The notes beneath the pieces are model-generated. The model was not told the DNA's origin. It was given only the letters and a program-made list of their open reading frames with translations, and ran no database searches. This document shows positions 29,205 through 39,076 of a stretch of 64,000 nucleotides of DNA, piece by piece (within the stretch, counting starts at the first letter, position 1; each line of letters starts with the position of its first letter). The stretch is from an uncultured Chlorobiaceae bacterium (GTDB taxonomy: Bacteria > Bacteroidota > Chlorobiia > Chlorobiales > Chlorobiaceae), in contig CAJAJL010000067.1 in NCBI GenBank assembly GCA_903940125.1, positions 62,001-126,000 on the forward strand, given 5' to 3'. Both the position numbers and the translations under genes were made by a program.

Positions 29205-30107
29205 ATGTCGTTTGTCAGATTTTGTTCACGTTCAGTATTGATGTTGTTTTCGATAGGATTATTGATGAGTTCAGGCTGTTCCTCTTCCAAGCCGGATGCC
29301 GCTCCTACCGCTACGGTTATTGTCAGTGAAGGATATGCAAGAGCGGAGAAGATGTATGCTAAAAAAGATTATGATGGCGCCGCGCTGACGCTGGAATCAC
29401 TTCTTGTTACCTCACGTGCAACAGCGCTCGAGGATCGTGTGCTTTTTCTTCTTGGGCAGTCTTATTATCATTCCGGACAGTATCTGCTTTCATCAGAAAT
29501 ATTTACACGACTCTTAAAGCAGGTGCCCACAACTCCTTATGCTGCAACGGCACAGTTTCTTATTGCAAAATCGCATGAAAAGCTCTCTCCTCATTATGAG
29601 CTTGATCAACAGGAGACCGTTAAAGCCATAGATCAATTTTCCATCTATATGGATCTGTATCCCTCACCGGATGATTCAAAAATTTTAAGTGATGTCGAGA
29701 CCTACAGGGAACTGCTGAAGATAAATCCGGAGAATCCGAACTATAAACAGCGTTATGCTCAGGCAAAAGCTGAACTTGGCAAGATAGATTCCTTGAAATA
29801 TGCTGAAAAGGCAATTCCGGTGCTGAGAGATAAACTGGCAAAAAATGCCTATTTCATTGCCCGGCAGTATGTTCAGCTCAAAAAATACAAGGCGGCAGTT
29901 ATTTTTTATGATGAAATCATAAAACGTTATTCCGATACAAGTTATGTGCAGCAGGCCTGGGCAGGAAAAATTGATGCTTTGATAAAACGTAAAAAATGGT
30001 TTGAAGCCGGACAGGTGCTTGATCAGTTTGTGCAGCTTTACCCGGGCAAGCAGCAGGATATGAAAGGGACAAAAGAAAAAATCAGCAAAAATCTTACAAA
30101 CAACTGA
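29205..30107 (+). CDS. bamD: Outer membrane protein assembly lipoprotein BamD
   Basis: TPR lipoprotein of the BAM complex that inserts beta-barrel proteins into the outer membrane. The 300-residue protein has a signal peptide ending in the lipobox-like LMSSGC (lipidated C25), then TPR-type helical repeats: YARAEKMYAKKDYDGAALTL, LFLLGQSYYHSGQYLLSSEI and, near the C-terminus, ARQYVQLKKYKAAVIFYDEI. The segment LDQQETVKAIDQFSIYMDLYP is very close to the BamD signature. nadD follows after 7 nt. Confidence 0.88.
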   Translation: MSFVRFCSRSVLMLFSIGLLMSSGCSSSKPDAAPTATVIVSEGYARAEKMYAKKDYDGAALTLESLLVTSRATALEDRVLFLLGQSYYHSGQYLLSSEIFTRLLKQVPTTPYAATAQFLIAKSHEKLSPHYELDQQETVKAIDQFSIYMDLYPSPDDSKILSDVETYRELLKINPENPNYKQRYAQAKAELGKIDSLKYAEKAIPVLRDKLAKNAYFIARQYVQLKKYKAAVIFYDEIIKRYSDTSYVQQAWAGKIDALIKRKKWFEAGQVLDQFVQLYPGKQQDMKGTKEKISKNLTNN

Positions 30108-30114
30108 CCGGAGC

Positions 30115-30708
30115 ATGCCTGTGCATCTGGCGGTTTTTGGCGGAACATTTGATCCGCCGCATAATGGTCATCTTGCACTCTGTCTTTATGCCAGAGAGAT
30201 ACTCGAAATAGATAAATTATTTATTTCTGTTTCGAATAATCCCTTTAAGCATAAACGGGGTGCTGCAGACGAACATAGAAAGCGCATGGCGGAGTGTCTC
30301 GCTTCGGAAATCAATCTTACGGGCGCCTGCAGTCAGGTAAGCGGATGGGAGCTAAAACAACAGCCATCGTACACCGTTGATCTCCTGAAGTATGTCCAGC
30401 AGCTCTATCCGCATGACAGAGTGACTCTGCTTGTCGGCGAGGACAGCTTCAAAGAGTTTCATTCGTGGAAGGATTATGAGAAACTGTTTTCATTGTGCGA
30501 TATTGTGGTGTTCAGAAGAGCGTCAACAGAGGCCAGTGACCCACCTTCTGACTCTTTACTGCAGAAAGGATCTATAAGGGTTATTGATTTTGCCTATGAG
30601 GTTTCATCAACTGAAATCAGAGAGCTTGCAGCCGCCGGGCAGAGTATTTCGAGGCTTGTACCCCCTTCAGTGAGTCGTTATATCATCGAGCACGCTCTCT
30701 ATCGGTAG
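30115..30708 (+). CDS. nadD: Nicotinate-nucleotide adenylyltransferase
   Basis: Makes nicotinate adenine dinucleotide from NaMN and ATP in NAD synthesis. The 197-residue protein has the nucleotidyltransferase motif FGGTFDPPHNGHL at the N-terminus, VSNNPFKHKR, LLVGEDSF and the late VSSTEIREL motif. It is 7 nt after bamD and convergent with argS. Confidence 0.95.
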   Translation: MPVHLAVFGGTFDPPHNGHLALCLYAREILEIDKLFISVSNNPFKHKRGAADEHRKRMAECLASEINLTGACSQVSGWELKQQPSYTVDLLKYVQQLYPHDRVTLLVGEDSFKEFHSWKDYEKLFSLCDIVVFRRASTEASDPPSDSLLQKGSIRVIDFAYEVSSTEIRELAAAGQSISRLVPPSVSRYIIEHALYR

Positions 30709-30725
30709 AGGCTTGACACTGTTTA

Positions 30726-32384
30726 CTACATTGACTCCGGAGCTGAAACGCCGAGAATTCTGAAGCCGTTGCGCAGTACTTGACGTGTCGCTAATGAAAG
30801 AAAGAGTCTCGCCTTGCAGATATCCGGCTCAGCTTTGATAATGGGACATTCCTGATAGAACCTGTGAAAAAGTTCTGCCACTGAGTGAAGGTATTCCACC
30901 ATTTTTTGCGGCTCAAGCAGGCGGACGCTTGTTTTTAACATATCCGGATAGTCAAGGAGAGCAAAGCCAAGCTGAAGTTCAGATGGAGAGGTGAGCAGCT
31001 CCAAAAGGTTGTAATCCTCACTGGATGCAGGATCAAATCCGGTTTCCTGCAGCGCCATACGCAAGAGGCTGCAGATTCGTGCATGGGCATATTGCAGATA
31101 GAAGACCGGATTTTCCTTGGACTGTTTTTTTGCCAGTTCGACATCGAAGTTCAAATGCGAATCTTTACTGCGCATGATGAAAAACAGTCTTGTAGCGTCA
31201 GCTCCGACATCATCGATCAAATCGTCAAGGAGATCGGCATTTCCTTTTCTTGTGGACATTTTCAGGGTCTGTCCGTCAACAGTCGTCGTCACAAACTGAT
31301 TGATGGCTATCCTGATCCGATCGGTATCGTACCCGAGAATTTTCAAAGCTTCAATGACATCAGGATACTCATCGATATGATCGGCACCGAAAACATTGAC
31401 CATCATTGCATAATCGCGTTCGAACTTTGAGATATGGTAGCCTATATCAGGCAGCCTGTAGCTCGGTTCGCCGGAAGATTTGACAAGAACCTTATCTTTT
31501 TCCTGACCAAGCTTTGTTGTCAGAAACCATGTCGCCCCATCGTATTCTGCAATATATCCGTTCTCTTTCAGTGCATCAATGACCCGCTGGTTCGCCGTTA
31601 TGCCCGCTTCATCCTGAGTGTACAAGGTGTGTTCATTAAAAAAAGAGTCATGGCGTATGCTGAGCCGCTCAAGAGTCTTTTTAATCGAATTGAAAATGAT
31701 TGCTTCAGCGCTGTTTTTAAATAGCAGCACATCGTCGCTTTCAGTTAAAGCCTTTCCGTGTTCGTTGTATATCTGTTCAGCAATGTCGCGGATATAATCG
31801 CCCTGGTAATGGGTATCAGGGAAAGCGATCTCTTTGCCGCAACGCTCCTGGTAGCGAAGTTGGACGGATTCTCCGAGAATCTGCATCTGCCGGCCGGCAT
31901 CGTTGAAATAGTACTCTCTCGTGACCTCGTATCCCTGAGTTTCAATAAGATTTGCAATACAGTCTCCGAGTACCCCGCCCCGGCCACGTCCAATGGTGAG
32001 GGGTCCTGTCGGATTGGCACTGACATATTCTACAATGGCTTTTTTTCCTGTTCCGATAGTTCCTCTTCCATAGTCATCGCCGTCATGCAGCACTTTCTGT
32101 AGAGAACGCATGATAAAGAGCGAGGTAAGATAAAAGTTAATGAACCCTGGACCCGCCACTTCGATTTTAGCAATAGTATCCGGAGGAAAAACCAGATGTT
32201 CAATAATCTGCTGTGCAAGATCGCGCGGTTTTTTTTTGCACTCTTTTGCGGTAATCAAGGCTATGTTTGTCGAAAAGTCACCAAACTTTTTGTCTGAAGG
32301 CTGTTCGATGATAATCTGTTTATTGGTCTCAATACCTGTCGATCGAAGAGCGCTTTTGATGACAGGGATAAAAAATTCATGCAT
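30726..32384 (-). CDS. argS: Arginyl-tRNA synthetase
   Basis: Class I synthetase that charges tRNA-Arg. At 552 residues it has family length. An N-terminal additional domain ([15 protein letters not shown]) is followed by the Rossmann catalytic domain, then [12 protein letters not shown] and an anticodon-binding helical C-terminus with [13 protein letters not shown]. The usual HIGH signature after NPTGPL is T130-I-G-R133, so both histidines are replaced; the DNA reads cleanly through this point, so it is not a frameshift. The overall assignment is firm. Confidence 0.95.
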   Translation of the reverse strand: MHEFFIPVIKSALRSTGIETNKQIIIEQPSDKKFGDFSTNIALITAKECKKKPRDLAQQIIEHLVFPPDTIAKIEVAGPGFINFYLTSLFIMRSLQKVLHDGDDYGRGTIGTGKKAIVEYVSANPTGPLTIGRGRGGVLGDCIANLIETQGYEVTREYYFNDAGRQMQILGESVQLRYQERCGKEIAFPDTHYQGDYIRDIAEQIYNEHGKALTESDDVLLFKNSAEAIIFNSIKKTLERLSIRHDSFFNEHTLYTQDEAGITANQRVIDALKENGYIAEYDGATWFLTTKLGQEKDKVLVKSSGEPSYRLPDIGYHISKFERDYAMMVNVFGADHIDEYPDVIEALKILGYDTDRIRIAINQFVTTTVDGQTLKMSTRKGNADLLDDLIDDVGADATRLFFIMRSKDSHLNFDVELAKKQSKENPVFYLQYAHARICSLLRMALQETGFDPASSEDYNLLELLTSPSELQLGFALLDYPDMLKTSVRLLEPQKMVEYLHSVAELFHRFYQECPIIKAEPDICKARLFLSLATRQVLRNGFRILGVSAPESM

Positions 32385-32393
32385 TTTATTTCT

Positions 32394-33116
32394 TTATAAA
32401 AGGGTCACTGGTTGCTTTGTATAGAGATTTCTGCAAAGAGCATCAACAGAGAGCTCTGTAAAATCGTCAATAATCTTAACTATATGATCGAAATCGCTGA
32501 ATGCTTCGGCGCTGTTTGTCGTCGTTACTGCAACACATTTCATTCCGGCTCTTCTTGCAGCTTCAACTCCCGGAAGAGCATCTTCAAAAACAATACATGC
32601 CGAAGGATCTGTATCGAGCAGTTCGGCGGCTCGTAAAAAGATGTCAGGATGAGGTTTTCCCTGGAGGACATGAAAGGGATTCACAATAGCCTGGAATGTA
32701 TCTGTAAGGTTCAACAGGTCGAGTACATAGTCAATATTCCGTGGACCGGCACCGGTTCCAATGGCAAGTCGAATTTCATGTACATCGGCGGCATCAAGAA
32801 AATCGCGGAGACCGGGCATGGGTTTGATGAGGTCGCGTGACTTTACACGGTAGAGGAAATCCTTGAGTTCAGTCAATCGAGCGGCTTCAGCCTCACTGAT
32901 GTTCGGATCGAGAAAGTAGCGCAGCACATCATGCCCTTTCATTCCTGCTGTTTCGACAAGGTACCTTTCGGCGTCGAGCCCTTGCAGACCGAAATCCTTG
33001 AAAAGTTCCACCCAGGAATCGGCATGGAATCGCATATTATCGGTCAGTACCCCGTCCATATCAAAAATAAAGGCGGGTTTATTGTTGTTCAGCATTCCGG
33101 TATAAGATTGTTGCAT
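32394..33116 (-). CDS. HAD-superfamily hydrolase, beta-phosphoglucomutase-like
   Basis: A 240-residue subfamily I HAD protein. The nucleophile motif is FDMDGVLTDNM with the DxD pair. A helical cap with WVELFKDFGL follows, then the threonine motif AIGTGAGPRN, the lysine GKPHPDIFLRAAELL and the acidic motif VFEDALPGVEAARRAGM. It could be a sugar-phosphate phosphatase or phosphomutase; the substrate is not evident. Its ATG overlaps the trpS stop by 1 nt, so the two are co-transcribed, and argS follows after 9 nt. Confidence 0.85.
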   Translation of the reverse strand: MQQSYTGMLNNNKPAFIFDMDGVLTDNMRFHADSWVELFKDFGLQGLDAERYLVETAGMKGHDVLRYFLDPNISEAEAARLTELKDFLYRVKSRDLIKPMPGLRDFLDAADVHEIRLAIGTGAGPRNIDYVLDLLNLTDTFQAIVNPFHVLQGKPHPDIFLRAAELLDTDPSACIVFEDALPGVEAARRAGMKCVAVTTTNSAEAFSDFDHIVKIIDDFTELSVDALCRNLYTKQPVTLL

Positions 33117-34147
33117 CAGTTTGTTTCGCCAAGTTTCATGGCCGTTCTCACTTCCTGCATGGTTTTGTGGGCAATGACTTTTGCTTTTGCTTCCCCTTCA
33201 TGAAGAATGCTTTTTACAAGGTTCATATGCGATTCATAATATCGCCGTTTATCAATCAGCGGAGCCAGTTCCCGGGAGATATTTGCGGCACAGAGCTTTT
33301 TGCAGTCCACACAGCCAAGTGAACCGGTACGGCAATCCGCCTCTATGCTGCTGAGTTGTTCGGGTGATGAAAATTTTGAGTGGTAACTGAACACTGTGCA
33401 GATTTCAGGATGACCAGGATCGTTTTTACGGATTTTAGCGGTATCGGTAACTGCTGTGCGCATTTTTTTCAGGACTGCCTCAGGGTCATCTGCAAGCAGT
33501 ATGGTGTTGCCCAGTGACTTTGACATTTTCGCCTTGCCGTCAAGGCCGACAAGCCGCGAAAATTTGGTTATTTTTGGTTCAGGTTCAGGAAAGACATCGC
33601 CGATAACGGGATGCGGGTAGTGATTGTTGAATTTGCGGGCGATCTCTCTTGTAATTTCCACATGTGGAATCTGATCCTCCCCCACCGGGACAACATTGCC
33701 CTTGTAAAGAAGAATGTCAGCCGCCTGTAAAACAGGGTAACCGAGATGACCGTAAATCAGAGAATCCATATTAAGATCGCGCACCTGTTCTTTCAGAGTC
33801 GGGTTTCTTTCAAGGCGGGCTGAGGTGATCAGCATGGCAAACAGCAGAAAGAGTTCGGCATGTTCTTTGACCTGTGACTGTCGGAATACCGGGCTTTTTT
33901 GTGGATCAATTCCAGCTGCCAGCCAGTCGATGAGCATATCAAGCGTGTTGCTGTATATTTCAGCGGTTTCGAGGGATGTCGTAAGGTTATGGTAATCGGC
34001 AATGAGAAAGCAGGTTTCATAGACCTTCGAGCCGTTTTCGTCAAGCAGATTCTGTTGTTGAACCCAGCTTTCAAGGGCTCCTGTATAATGTCCGAGATGG
34101 AGTTGGCCGGTAGGCCTCATCCCGCTTAAAATCCGTTGTGTTGCCAT
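33116..34147 (-). CDS. trpS: Tryptophanyl-tRNA synthetase
   Basis: Class I synthetase that charges tRNA-Trp. ATG 34147 gives 343 residues and the normal N-terminus ATQRILSGMRPTGQLHLGHY, with the HIGH motif as HLGH. The KMSKS motif is intact in GKAKMSKSLGN. A cysteine cluster (CRTGSLGCVDCKKLC) lies in the C-terminal part, as in some TrpRS with a metal or Fe-S site. A longer frame from a TTG at 34207 adds 20 residues unlike the family and is rejected. Confidence 0.95.
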   Translation of the reverse strand: MATQRILSGMRPTGQLHLGHYTGALESWVQQQNLLDENGSKVYETCFLIADYHNLTTSLETAEIYSNTLDMLIDWLAAGIDPQKSPVFRQSQVKEHAELFLLFAMLITSARLERNPTLKEQVRDLNMDSLIYGHLGYPVLQAADILLYKGNVVPVGEDQIPHVEITREIARKFNNHYPHPVIGDVFPEPEPKITKFSRLVGLDGKAKMSKSLGNTILLADDPEAVLKKMRTAVTDTAKIRKNDPGHPEICTVFSYHSKFSSPEQLSSIEADCRTGSLGCVDCKKLCAANISRELAPLIDKRRYYESHMNLVKSILHEGEAKAKVIAHKTMQEVRTAMKLGETN

Positions 34148-34330
34148 AAGATTATTATTGCTGCTTCGACCGGTTCGACCGGGGAGGGTGCGTTTATAAA
34201 TGCCCAAGAAGTTATAACAGTTGAAAGAAAGATAAAAGGCATTTGTTTGTTTTTTGTTTTCATAGCACTATATTATCGAACTTGTTTTTGATTTCTTGAT
34301 ACAATAAGCAATCAAAAACCGATATATTAG

Positions 34331-34437
34331 GAGAGTAAGTCCTATACAACACTCGGTTGCCCAACCATGTCAGATCCGGAAGGAAGCAGCATCCGGTAAT
34401 TTGAGTGTGTGATATAGCAAGCTTACTCTCTTTTTTT
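34331..34437 (+). ncRNA. ffs: 4.5S signal recognition particle RNA (small bacterial SRP RNA)
   Basis: About 100 nt folding as one long hairpin. The ends GAGAGTAAG (34331-34339) and CTTACTCTC (34422-34430) pair perfectly. The apical part holds the conserved Ffh-binding sequence GTCAGATCCGGAAGGAAGCA with the GGAA tetraloop region. Seven T residues follow the closing stem, which so doubles as the terminator. It lies alone between trpS and the DHS-like gene. Confidence 0.93.
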
Positions 34438-34469
34438 ATTTCGTCACTTTTAACAGGTCGGGAGCAGGT

Positions 34470-35519
34470 ATGCAGACAGAATTGAGAAAAAAAGAGTTAT
34501 TAAGCACGCCGGTTTGCCATATCGATATCAAAAAGCTGAATATTGTTTCTTTCGTCGAGCAGATGGGCGACACTGCATTTCAGGCAAGAAATCTTGCAAG
34601 AGCTGCCTCCATTGTTGATCTTATGCAGCAGGACAAGGAGTGCGCAGTCATTCTCACCCTTGCCGGTTCGCTCATCAGCGCTGGATTGAAACAGGTTATT
34701 ATTGACTTGATCGACAACCATATGGTTGACGCCATTGTCTCTACGGGGGCTAATATTGTTGATCAGGACTTTTTTGAAGCACTTGGGTTCCGTCACTACC
34801 AGGGCACTCCGTTTATCGATGATGCCACGCTAAGGGAGCTCCATATCGATCGTATTTATGATACCTATATCGATGAGGATGATCTTCGGGTCTGTGATGA
34901 TACCACGGCGATCATTGCCAGCGTCATGAAACCTGGAGTATACTCTTCCCGTGAATTTATTATAGAAATGGGAAAATATATCGAGGCTCATAATCATGAT
35001 AAAAACTCCATTGTCTATAAAGCTTACGAAAAAGGTGTGCCGATTTTCTGCCCTGCGTTTTCCGATTGTTCTGCCGGGTTCGGTCTGGTTCATCATCAAT
35101 GGAACAACCCTGACAAGCATGTCTCGATCGATTCGGTAAAGGATTTTCGTGAACTGACAAAAATCAAAATCGAGAATGACAAGACTGGTATTTTCATGAT
35201 CGGCGGCGGTGTTCCTAAAAACTTTACACAGGATATTGTTGTTGCTGCAGAGGTGCTCGGATACGAAGATGTGTCCATGCACACGTACGCGGTACAGATT
35301 ACGGTTGCTGATGAGCGTGACGGGGCGCTGTCAGGCTCTACCCTCAAGGAGGCCAGTTCGTGGGGCAAGGTTGATACGGTCTACGAACAGATGGTTTTTG
35401 CCGAAGCCACTATCGCTCTTCCGCTTATTGCCGGCTATGCTTACCACAAACGCAACTGGGAAGGCCGTCAGGCTAAAAACTTTAATGCTCTGTTGGATCG
35501 CCAACAGGTAAACGTATAA
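34470..35519 (+). CDS. Deoxyhypusine synthase-like protein
   Basis: A 349-residue member of the deoxyhypusine synthase family. NAD-binding and spermidine-site segments typical of the family are seen: GSLISAGLKQVI, STGANIVDQDFFEALG, MIGGGVPKNF, and near the C-terminus EASSWGK with K300 in the place of the lysine that carries the aminobutyl group in eukaryotic enzymes. Bacteria lack eIF5A, so the acceptor must differ; bacterial relatives have been linked to homospermidine or related polyamine synthesis. It starts 32 nt after the SRP RNA terminator and is followed 9 nt later by transaldolase. Confidence 0.82.
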   Translation: MQTELRKKELLSTPVCHIDIKKLNIVSFVEQMGDTAFQARNLARAASIVDLMQQDKECAVILTLAGSLISAGLKQVIIDLIDNHMVDAIVSTGANIVDQDFFEALGFRHYQGTPFIDDATLRELHIDRIYDTYIDEDDLRVCDDTTAIIASVMKPGVYSSREFIIEMGKYIEAHNHDKNSIVYKAYEKGVPIFCPAFSDCSAGFGLVHHQWNNPDKHVSIDSVKDFRELTKIKIENDKTGIFMIGGGVPKNFTQDIVVAAEVLGYEDVSMHTYAVQITVADERDGALSGSTLKEASSWGKVDTVYEQMVFAEATIALPLIAGYAYHKRNWEGRQAKNFNALLDRQQVNV

Positions 35520-35528
35520 GGAATCGCC

Positions 35529-36197
35529 ATGAAATTTTTTATTGATACAGCTGATCTTGACGAAATTCAGGCAGCAAAAGAACTTGGTATGCTTGACGGT
35601 GTAACGACAAACCCTTCACTGATAGCGAAAATTGTCGAGGATCCGTCCAGATTTACCTATCAGGATTTCAAGGATCATATCGCAAGAATCTGCGACATTG
35701 TCGATGGTCCCGTGAGTGCAGAGGTGACGTGCCTGGAAACGAAGGAGATGATTGTTGAGGGTGAGGACCTGGCGGCTATTCACGAAAATGTGGTCATCAA
35801 ATGTCCGCTGACTCTCAACGGCCTCAAAGCCATCAGGCATTTTTCAGAACAGGGGATCCGCACCAACGCCACACTGGTTTTTTCGCCGAATCAGGCGCTG
35901 CTTGCCGCCAAGGCCGGAGCAAGCTATGTCAGCCCGTTTGTTGGAAGATTGGACGATATCAGCACTGATGGAATGGCGCTTGTGGAGCAGATTGTCACCA
36001 TCTACGATAACTACGGATATCCGACCGAGGTGATTGTCGCCAGTGTGCGCCATCCTCAGCATGTGGTTGATTCAGCCATGATTGGAGCAGATATTGCCAC
36101 AATTCCTTACAGTGTTATCCGCCAGCTTGTCAATCATCCGCTGACCGATCTAGGGCTTAAAAAGTTTATGGAAGACGCCGCCGTCATGAAAAAATAA
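35529..36197 (+). CDS. tal: Transaldolase, small TalC/fructose-6-phosphate aldolase type
   Basis: The 222-residue protein belongs to the short transaldolase subfamily, which moves a dihydroxyacetone unit between sugar phosphates (pentose phosphate pathway). Features are the start [28 protein letters not shown], the Schiff-base lysine in [28 protein letters not shown] and [11 protein letters not shown]. Whether it acts as a transaldolase or as a fructose-6-phosphate aldolase needs biochemical data. A small GTCAAA/TTTGAC hairpin just downstream lacks a T-run. Confidence 0.92.
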   Translation: MKFFIDTADLDEIQAAKELGMLDGVTTNPSLIAKIVEDPSRFTYQDFKDHIARICDIVDGPVSAEVTCLETKEMIVEGEDLAAIHENVVIKCPLTLNGLKAIRHFSEQGIRTNATLVFSPNQALLAAKAGASYVSPFVGRLDDISTDGMALVEQIVTIYDNYGYPTEVIVASVRHPQHVVDSAMIGADIATIPYSVIRQLVNHPLTDLGLKKFMEDAAVMKK

Positions 36198-36250
36198 AAG
36201 CCATGTCAAACATTTGACGGCAAAACCGGAATTCTTCTGGATAGAGGTTG

Positions 36251-36760
36251 TTAACGGGAGATAACCTCAATCTTGACTTTTGCAGTGCCTTTTTCATAGA
36301 AGCCCAGTTGTTTGGCTGCTTCGGCGCTGAGATCAATAACACGGTCGTCAACAAATGGTCCTCTATCGTTGACCCTGACGATAATTGACGCTCTGGTATT
36401 AAGATTTGTTACCTTTACAAGGGAAGGGAGGGGAAGATATTTGTGAGCGGCGCTTGGCATTGATGGATCAAAAGTTTCCCCATATGCCGTTGGCTGTCCG
36501 TTATGCTGGTCGAGGGTTTCCTTGCCGTACCACGATGCCATGCCGGTTTCTTCATAGGCTGTCGCCTCTTCATAGTTCATAGGCACATAGACCCTGCCGT
36601 TGATAATGTACGGGGTGTTTTTGATTTTGCCCAGCCGATAAGCCTCCTCTGGTGAAATGCCTTTGAAGTCCCGCTTTGAAAAAGGGGGGCGGGTTGAGGT
36701 GCACGAACTGAGTGCCAGGGGGAGAAGGAGACATCCCGCCAGAATAAGATTTCGCATCAT
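36251..36760 (-). CDS. rlpA: RlpA-like lipoprotein (double-psi beta-barrel)
   Basis: The 169-residue protein has a signal peptide ending in the lipobox ALSSC (lipidated C20). The double-psi beta-barrel follows: GMASWYGKETLDQHNGQPTA, AAHKYLPLPSLVKVTNL, and IIVRVNDRGPFVDDRVIDLS. The aspartate and lysine/arginine residues of the RlpA active site are in place. Family members are septal or outer-membrane proteins that cleave naked glycan strands. There is no SPOR domain, unlike E. coli RlpA, so septal targeting is uncertain. Confidence 0.88.
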   Translation of the reverse strand: MMRNLILAGCLLLPLALSSCTSTRPPFSKRDFKGISPEEAYRLGKIKNTPYIINGRVYVPMNYEEATAYEETGMASWYGKETLDQHNGQPTAYGETFDPSMPSAAHKYLPLPSLVKVTNLNTRASIIVRVNDRGPFVDDRVIDLSAEAAKQLGFYEKGTAKVKIEVISR

Positions 36761-36892
36761 CTTTTTCGTGGTGTTTGATTTGCTTTAAACATAGCTATTT
36801 TACGAGAAATTCCCTGATAACCTGTATGTTTCGTTTGTCGGAGCTCAGGATGTCGGCATTTTAATTTGGAGCAGCAGATTTATTGAGACGTT

Positions 36893-37669
36893 ATGGCTGA
36901 ACAACCCGCTATGTCAAGCCCTTTGGGCGTTCTTGTTATTCATGGTTTTACGGCGACGCTCGAAAGTGTCAGTGCGTTATATATGCCTCTCAGGGAGCTT
37001 GGAATTCCAGTTCGGATGCCTCAGCTTGCAGGACATGGAGCTTCATCACCTGAGGCACTTCGGGGTGTTACCTGGGAGGCATGGGTGTCTGATGCCGGCC
37101 AGGCGTTTCAGGAACTTCGAAGTGAGGCTGAGCGAGTTATCGTTATTGGTCACAGTATGGGTGCTCTCATAGCCCTGAATCTTGCCGTCTTGTATGAGGG
37201 ACAGGTTGATTCGCTTGTGCTTGTTGCTCCGGCCCTCAAGCTTGCTTCTCTGCTTGCGCCCGGTCGTCCTCTGCATTTTGCGGCATACCTTGTCAGCCGG
37301 GTCATCAGGAAATGGGAGCTGAAACCTGAGTTTGCCGATAAGAAGAATGAAGGCTGTGCTCCACACTATGCCTGGGTACCGACAGACGCTGTTGTTTCAT
37401 TGTTTGAGCTGATCAAAAAAAGCATCTCGCTGCTTGGTTATATCAAGGTTCCGGTTTTTATTCTGCATAACCGCAAGGAAAGTACCGTTCTGCCCGAAAG
37501 TGCAATTATACTCAGCGACAGCATCGCTACGGATCCGTCAGAAAAATCCATCATGTGGCTGGAGAGTTCGGAACATCAGACTTTTTGTGACTGCGAAAAG
37601 GAAAAGGCGGTTGCTGCGATTATCGACTATGTTTCCGGCAGGATCGCTCGAAGATCTTCAGCTGTTTAA
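36893..37669 (+). CDS. Alpha/beta hydrolase (carboxylesterase / monoacylglycerol lipase-like)
   Basis: The 258-residue protein opens with the oxyanion-hole segment LVIHGFTAT, has the nucleophile elbow VIGHSMGALIALNLA, an acid region around LHNRKESTVL, and a terminal histidine in SSEHQTFCDCEKE. This matches the EstD/Est30-type carboxylesterases. Its stop overlaps the next gene by 1 nt, so the esterase and the cyclase-family hydrolase are probably made together. The substrate is unknown. Confidence 0.82.
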   Translation: MAEQPAMSSPLGVLVIHGFTATLESVSALYMPLRELGIPVRMPQLAGHGASSPEALRGVTWEAWVSDAGQAFQELRSEAERVIVIGHSMGALIALNLAVLYEGQVDSLVLVAPALKLASLLAPGRPLHFAAYLVSRVIRKWELKPEFADKKNEGCAPHYAWVPTDAVVSLFELIKKSISLLGYIKVPVFILHNRKESTVLPESAIILSDSIATDPSEKSIMWLESSEHQTFCDCEKEKAVAAIIDYVSGRIARRSSAV

Positions 37670-38325
37670 TGATGCGGGTTATAGATTTAACCCGGACCAT
37701 CGAACCGGGGATGCCCTGTTATCCCGGTACTCCGCAACCGGTATTTCACTCACTTTCTTCCATCGGACGGGATGGATTTGCAGAACAGCAGCTAACATTT
37801 TCCTCTCATACCGGAACCCATGTTGACCTGCCGTCTCACATCCTTCCTGCAGGGTGCTCGCTTGACGATTTTACTCTTGACCGCTTTGCTGGAAAGGGCA
37901 TGGTAGTTGATCTCCGCGGTTCAGCTGTCGGATCAATCGCCATCAAGGAGCTTCAGGTTTTCGAAGCTGACTTTGCCGGTTGCGATTTTCTTCTTCTCTA
38001 CTCCGGATGGAGTCAATATTGGGGCACTCCCGCTTATTACACCGGTTATCCGGTGCTGTCATCTGATGCGGCTCTCTGGCTGACTGGATTTCATTTCAAA
38101 GGCATTGGAGTTGATATGATTTCTGTTGATGCTTCCGATGCTTTGGATTTTTCTGTTCATACGCTGCTCCTTGAAAGCGGGATTATTCTTATTGAGAATC
38201 TTGCCGATCTTTCTCCTCTTTTGTCCAGTCCCTTTACGTTTTATTGCTTCCCACTCAAAATCGCACAGGCAGAAGCTTCGCCGATCAGAGCCGTTGCTTT
38301 TGTCGATGAGAAAAGTCATGCGTGA
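37669..38325 (+). CDS. Cyclase family protein (KynB-like metal-dependent hydrolase)
   Basis: The 218-residue protein has the family metal-binding motif SSHTGTHVDLPSH (HxGTHxDxPxH) near residue 50, after VIDLTRTIEPGMPCYPGTPQ. The family includes arylformamidase KynB and other amide hydrolases. No kynurenine pathway genes are nearby, so the substrate is open. Translation is coupled to the esterase upstream through a TAATG overlap. Confidence 0.85.
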   Translation: MMRVIDLTRTIEPGMPCYPGTPQPVFHSLSSIGRDGFAEQQLTFSSHTGTHVDLPSHILPAGCSLDDFTLDRFAGKGMVVDLRGSAVGSIAIKELQVFEADFAGCDFLLLYSGWSQYWGTPAYYTGYPVLSSDAALWLTGFHFKGIGVDMISVDASDALDFSVHTLLLESGIILIENLADLSPLLSSPFTFYCFPLKIAQAEASPIRAVAFVDEKSHA

Positions 38326-38413
38326 TTTTTTTATTGGAAGTTAAAAAAGAGGACGTTACATTGAGGGCCTCAGGATAAAATCCTCTGTTCTTTCCCATCG
38401 AAATAACCATAGT

Positions 38414-39076
38414 ATGAACACCATGCTCTTGTATTCCTCTATTACCAAAAAAGTGCTCATGGCACTTGCAGGGCTTTTTTTGGTTACATTTTTATGTGTG
38501 CATCTCGGCATCAATCTGATGCTGCTGAAAGATGATGGGGGTCGTATGTTCACCGAAGCAGCAACCTTCATGGGCACCAACCAAGTCATCAAGGTTTTTG
38601 AGATTGTGCTCTTTGCAGGATTTCTGCTCCACATACTCTTCGGTATTCTGGTATCCTTCCAGAACAAGGCAGCACGACCAACCGCCTATGCCTGCAGCAA
38701 CAGTTCGGAAACATCGTTCTTTTCAAAGTACATGTTCCATACCGGGATCATTGTTTTCATCTTTCTCGTTCTGCACTTCATTGATTTCTATTTCATCAAA
38801 ATCGGCATTGTTGCTCCTCCTCCCGGCATAGCAAGCCACGACTTCTACCATCGCACACTTCTTCTGTTTTCAACTCCCTTGTATTCATCCCTCTATATTA
38901 TCAGCTTTATATTTCTCGGTATTCATCTGAATCATGCCATTCAGTCAGGATTTCAGACGCTCGGCTGGAACCACAGTAAATATACGGATGCAGTAAAGTT
39001 TATCGGCTCAGCTTATTCGGTGCTTATTGCTGTCGGTTTTAGTGTTATCCCTATTTATCTCTTATTATTTAAATAA
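38414..39076 (+). CDS. sdhC: Succinate dehydrogenase/fumarate reductase cytochrome b subunit
   Basis: A 220-residue membrane anchor with five hydrophobic segments, as in the single-subunit (type B) anchors of Bacillus, Wolinella and Bacteroidetes enzymes, which carry two hemes b and use menaquinone. Conserved histidines sit in [31 protein letters not shown] and [11 protein letters not shown]. It leads the sdhCAB operon. In a green sulfur bacterium the complex would chiefly reduce fumarate in the reductive TCA cycle (inference). Confidence 0.92.
   Translation: MNTMLLYSSITKKVLMALAGLFLVTFLCVHLGINLMLLKDDGGRMFTEAATFMGTNQVIKVFEIVLFAGFLLHILFGILVSFQNKAARPTAYACSNSSETSFFSKYMFHTGIIVFIFLVLHFIDFYFIKIGIVAPPPGIASHDFYHRTLLLFSTPLYSSLYIISFIFLGIHLNHAIQSGFQTLGWNHSKYTDAVKFIGSAYSVLIAVGFSVIPIYLLLFK

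Noticed and set aside
36205-36218. GTCAAA-CA-TTTGAC hairpin after the transaldolase gene as a terminator
   Set aside because: Two-nt loop is too tight and no T-run follows.
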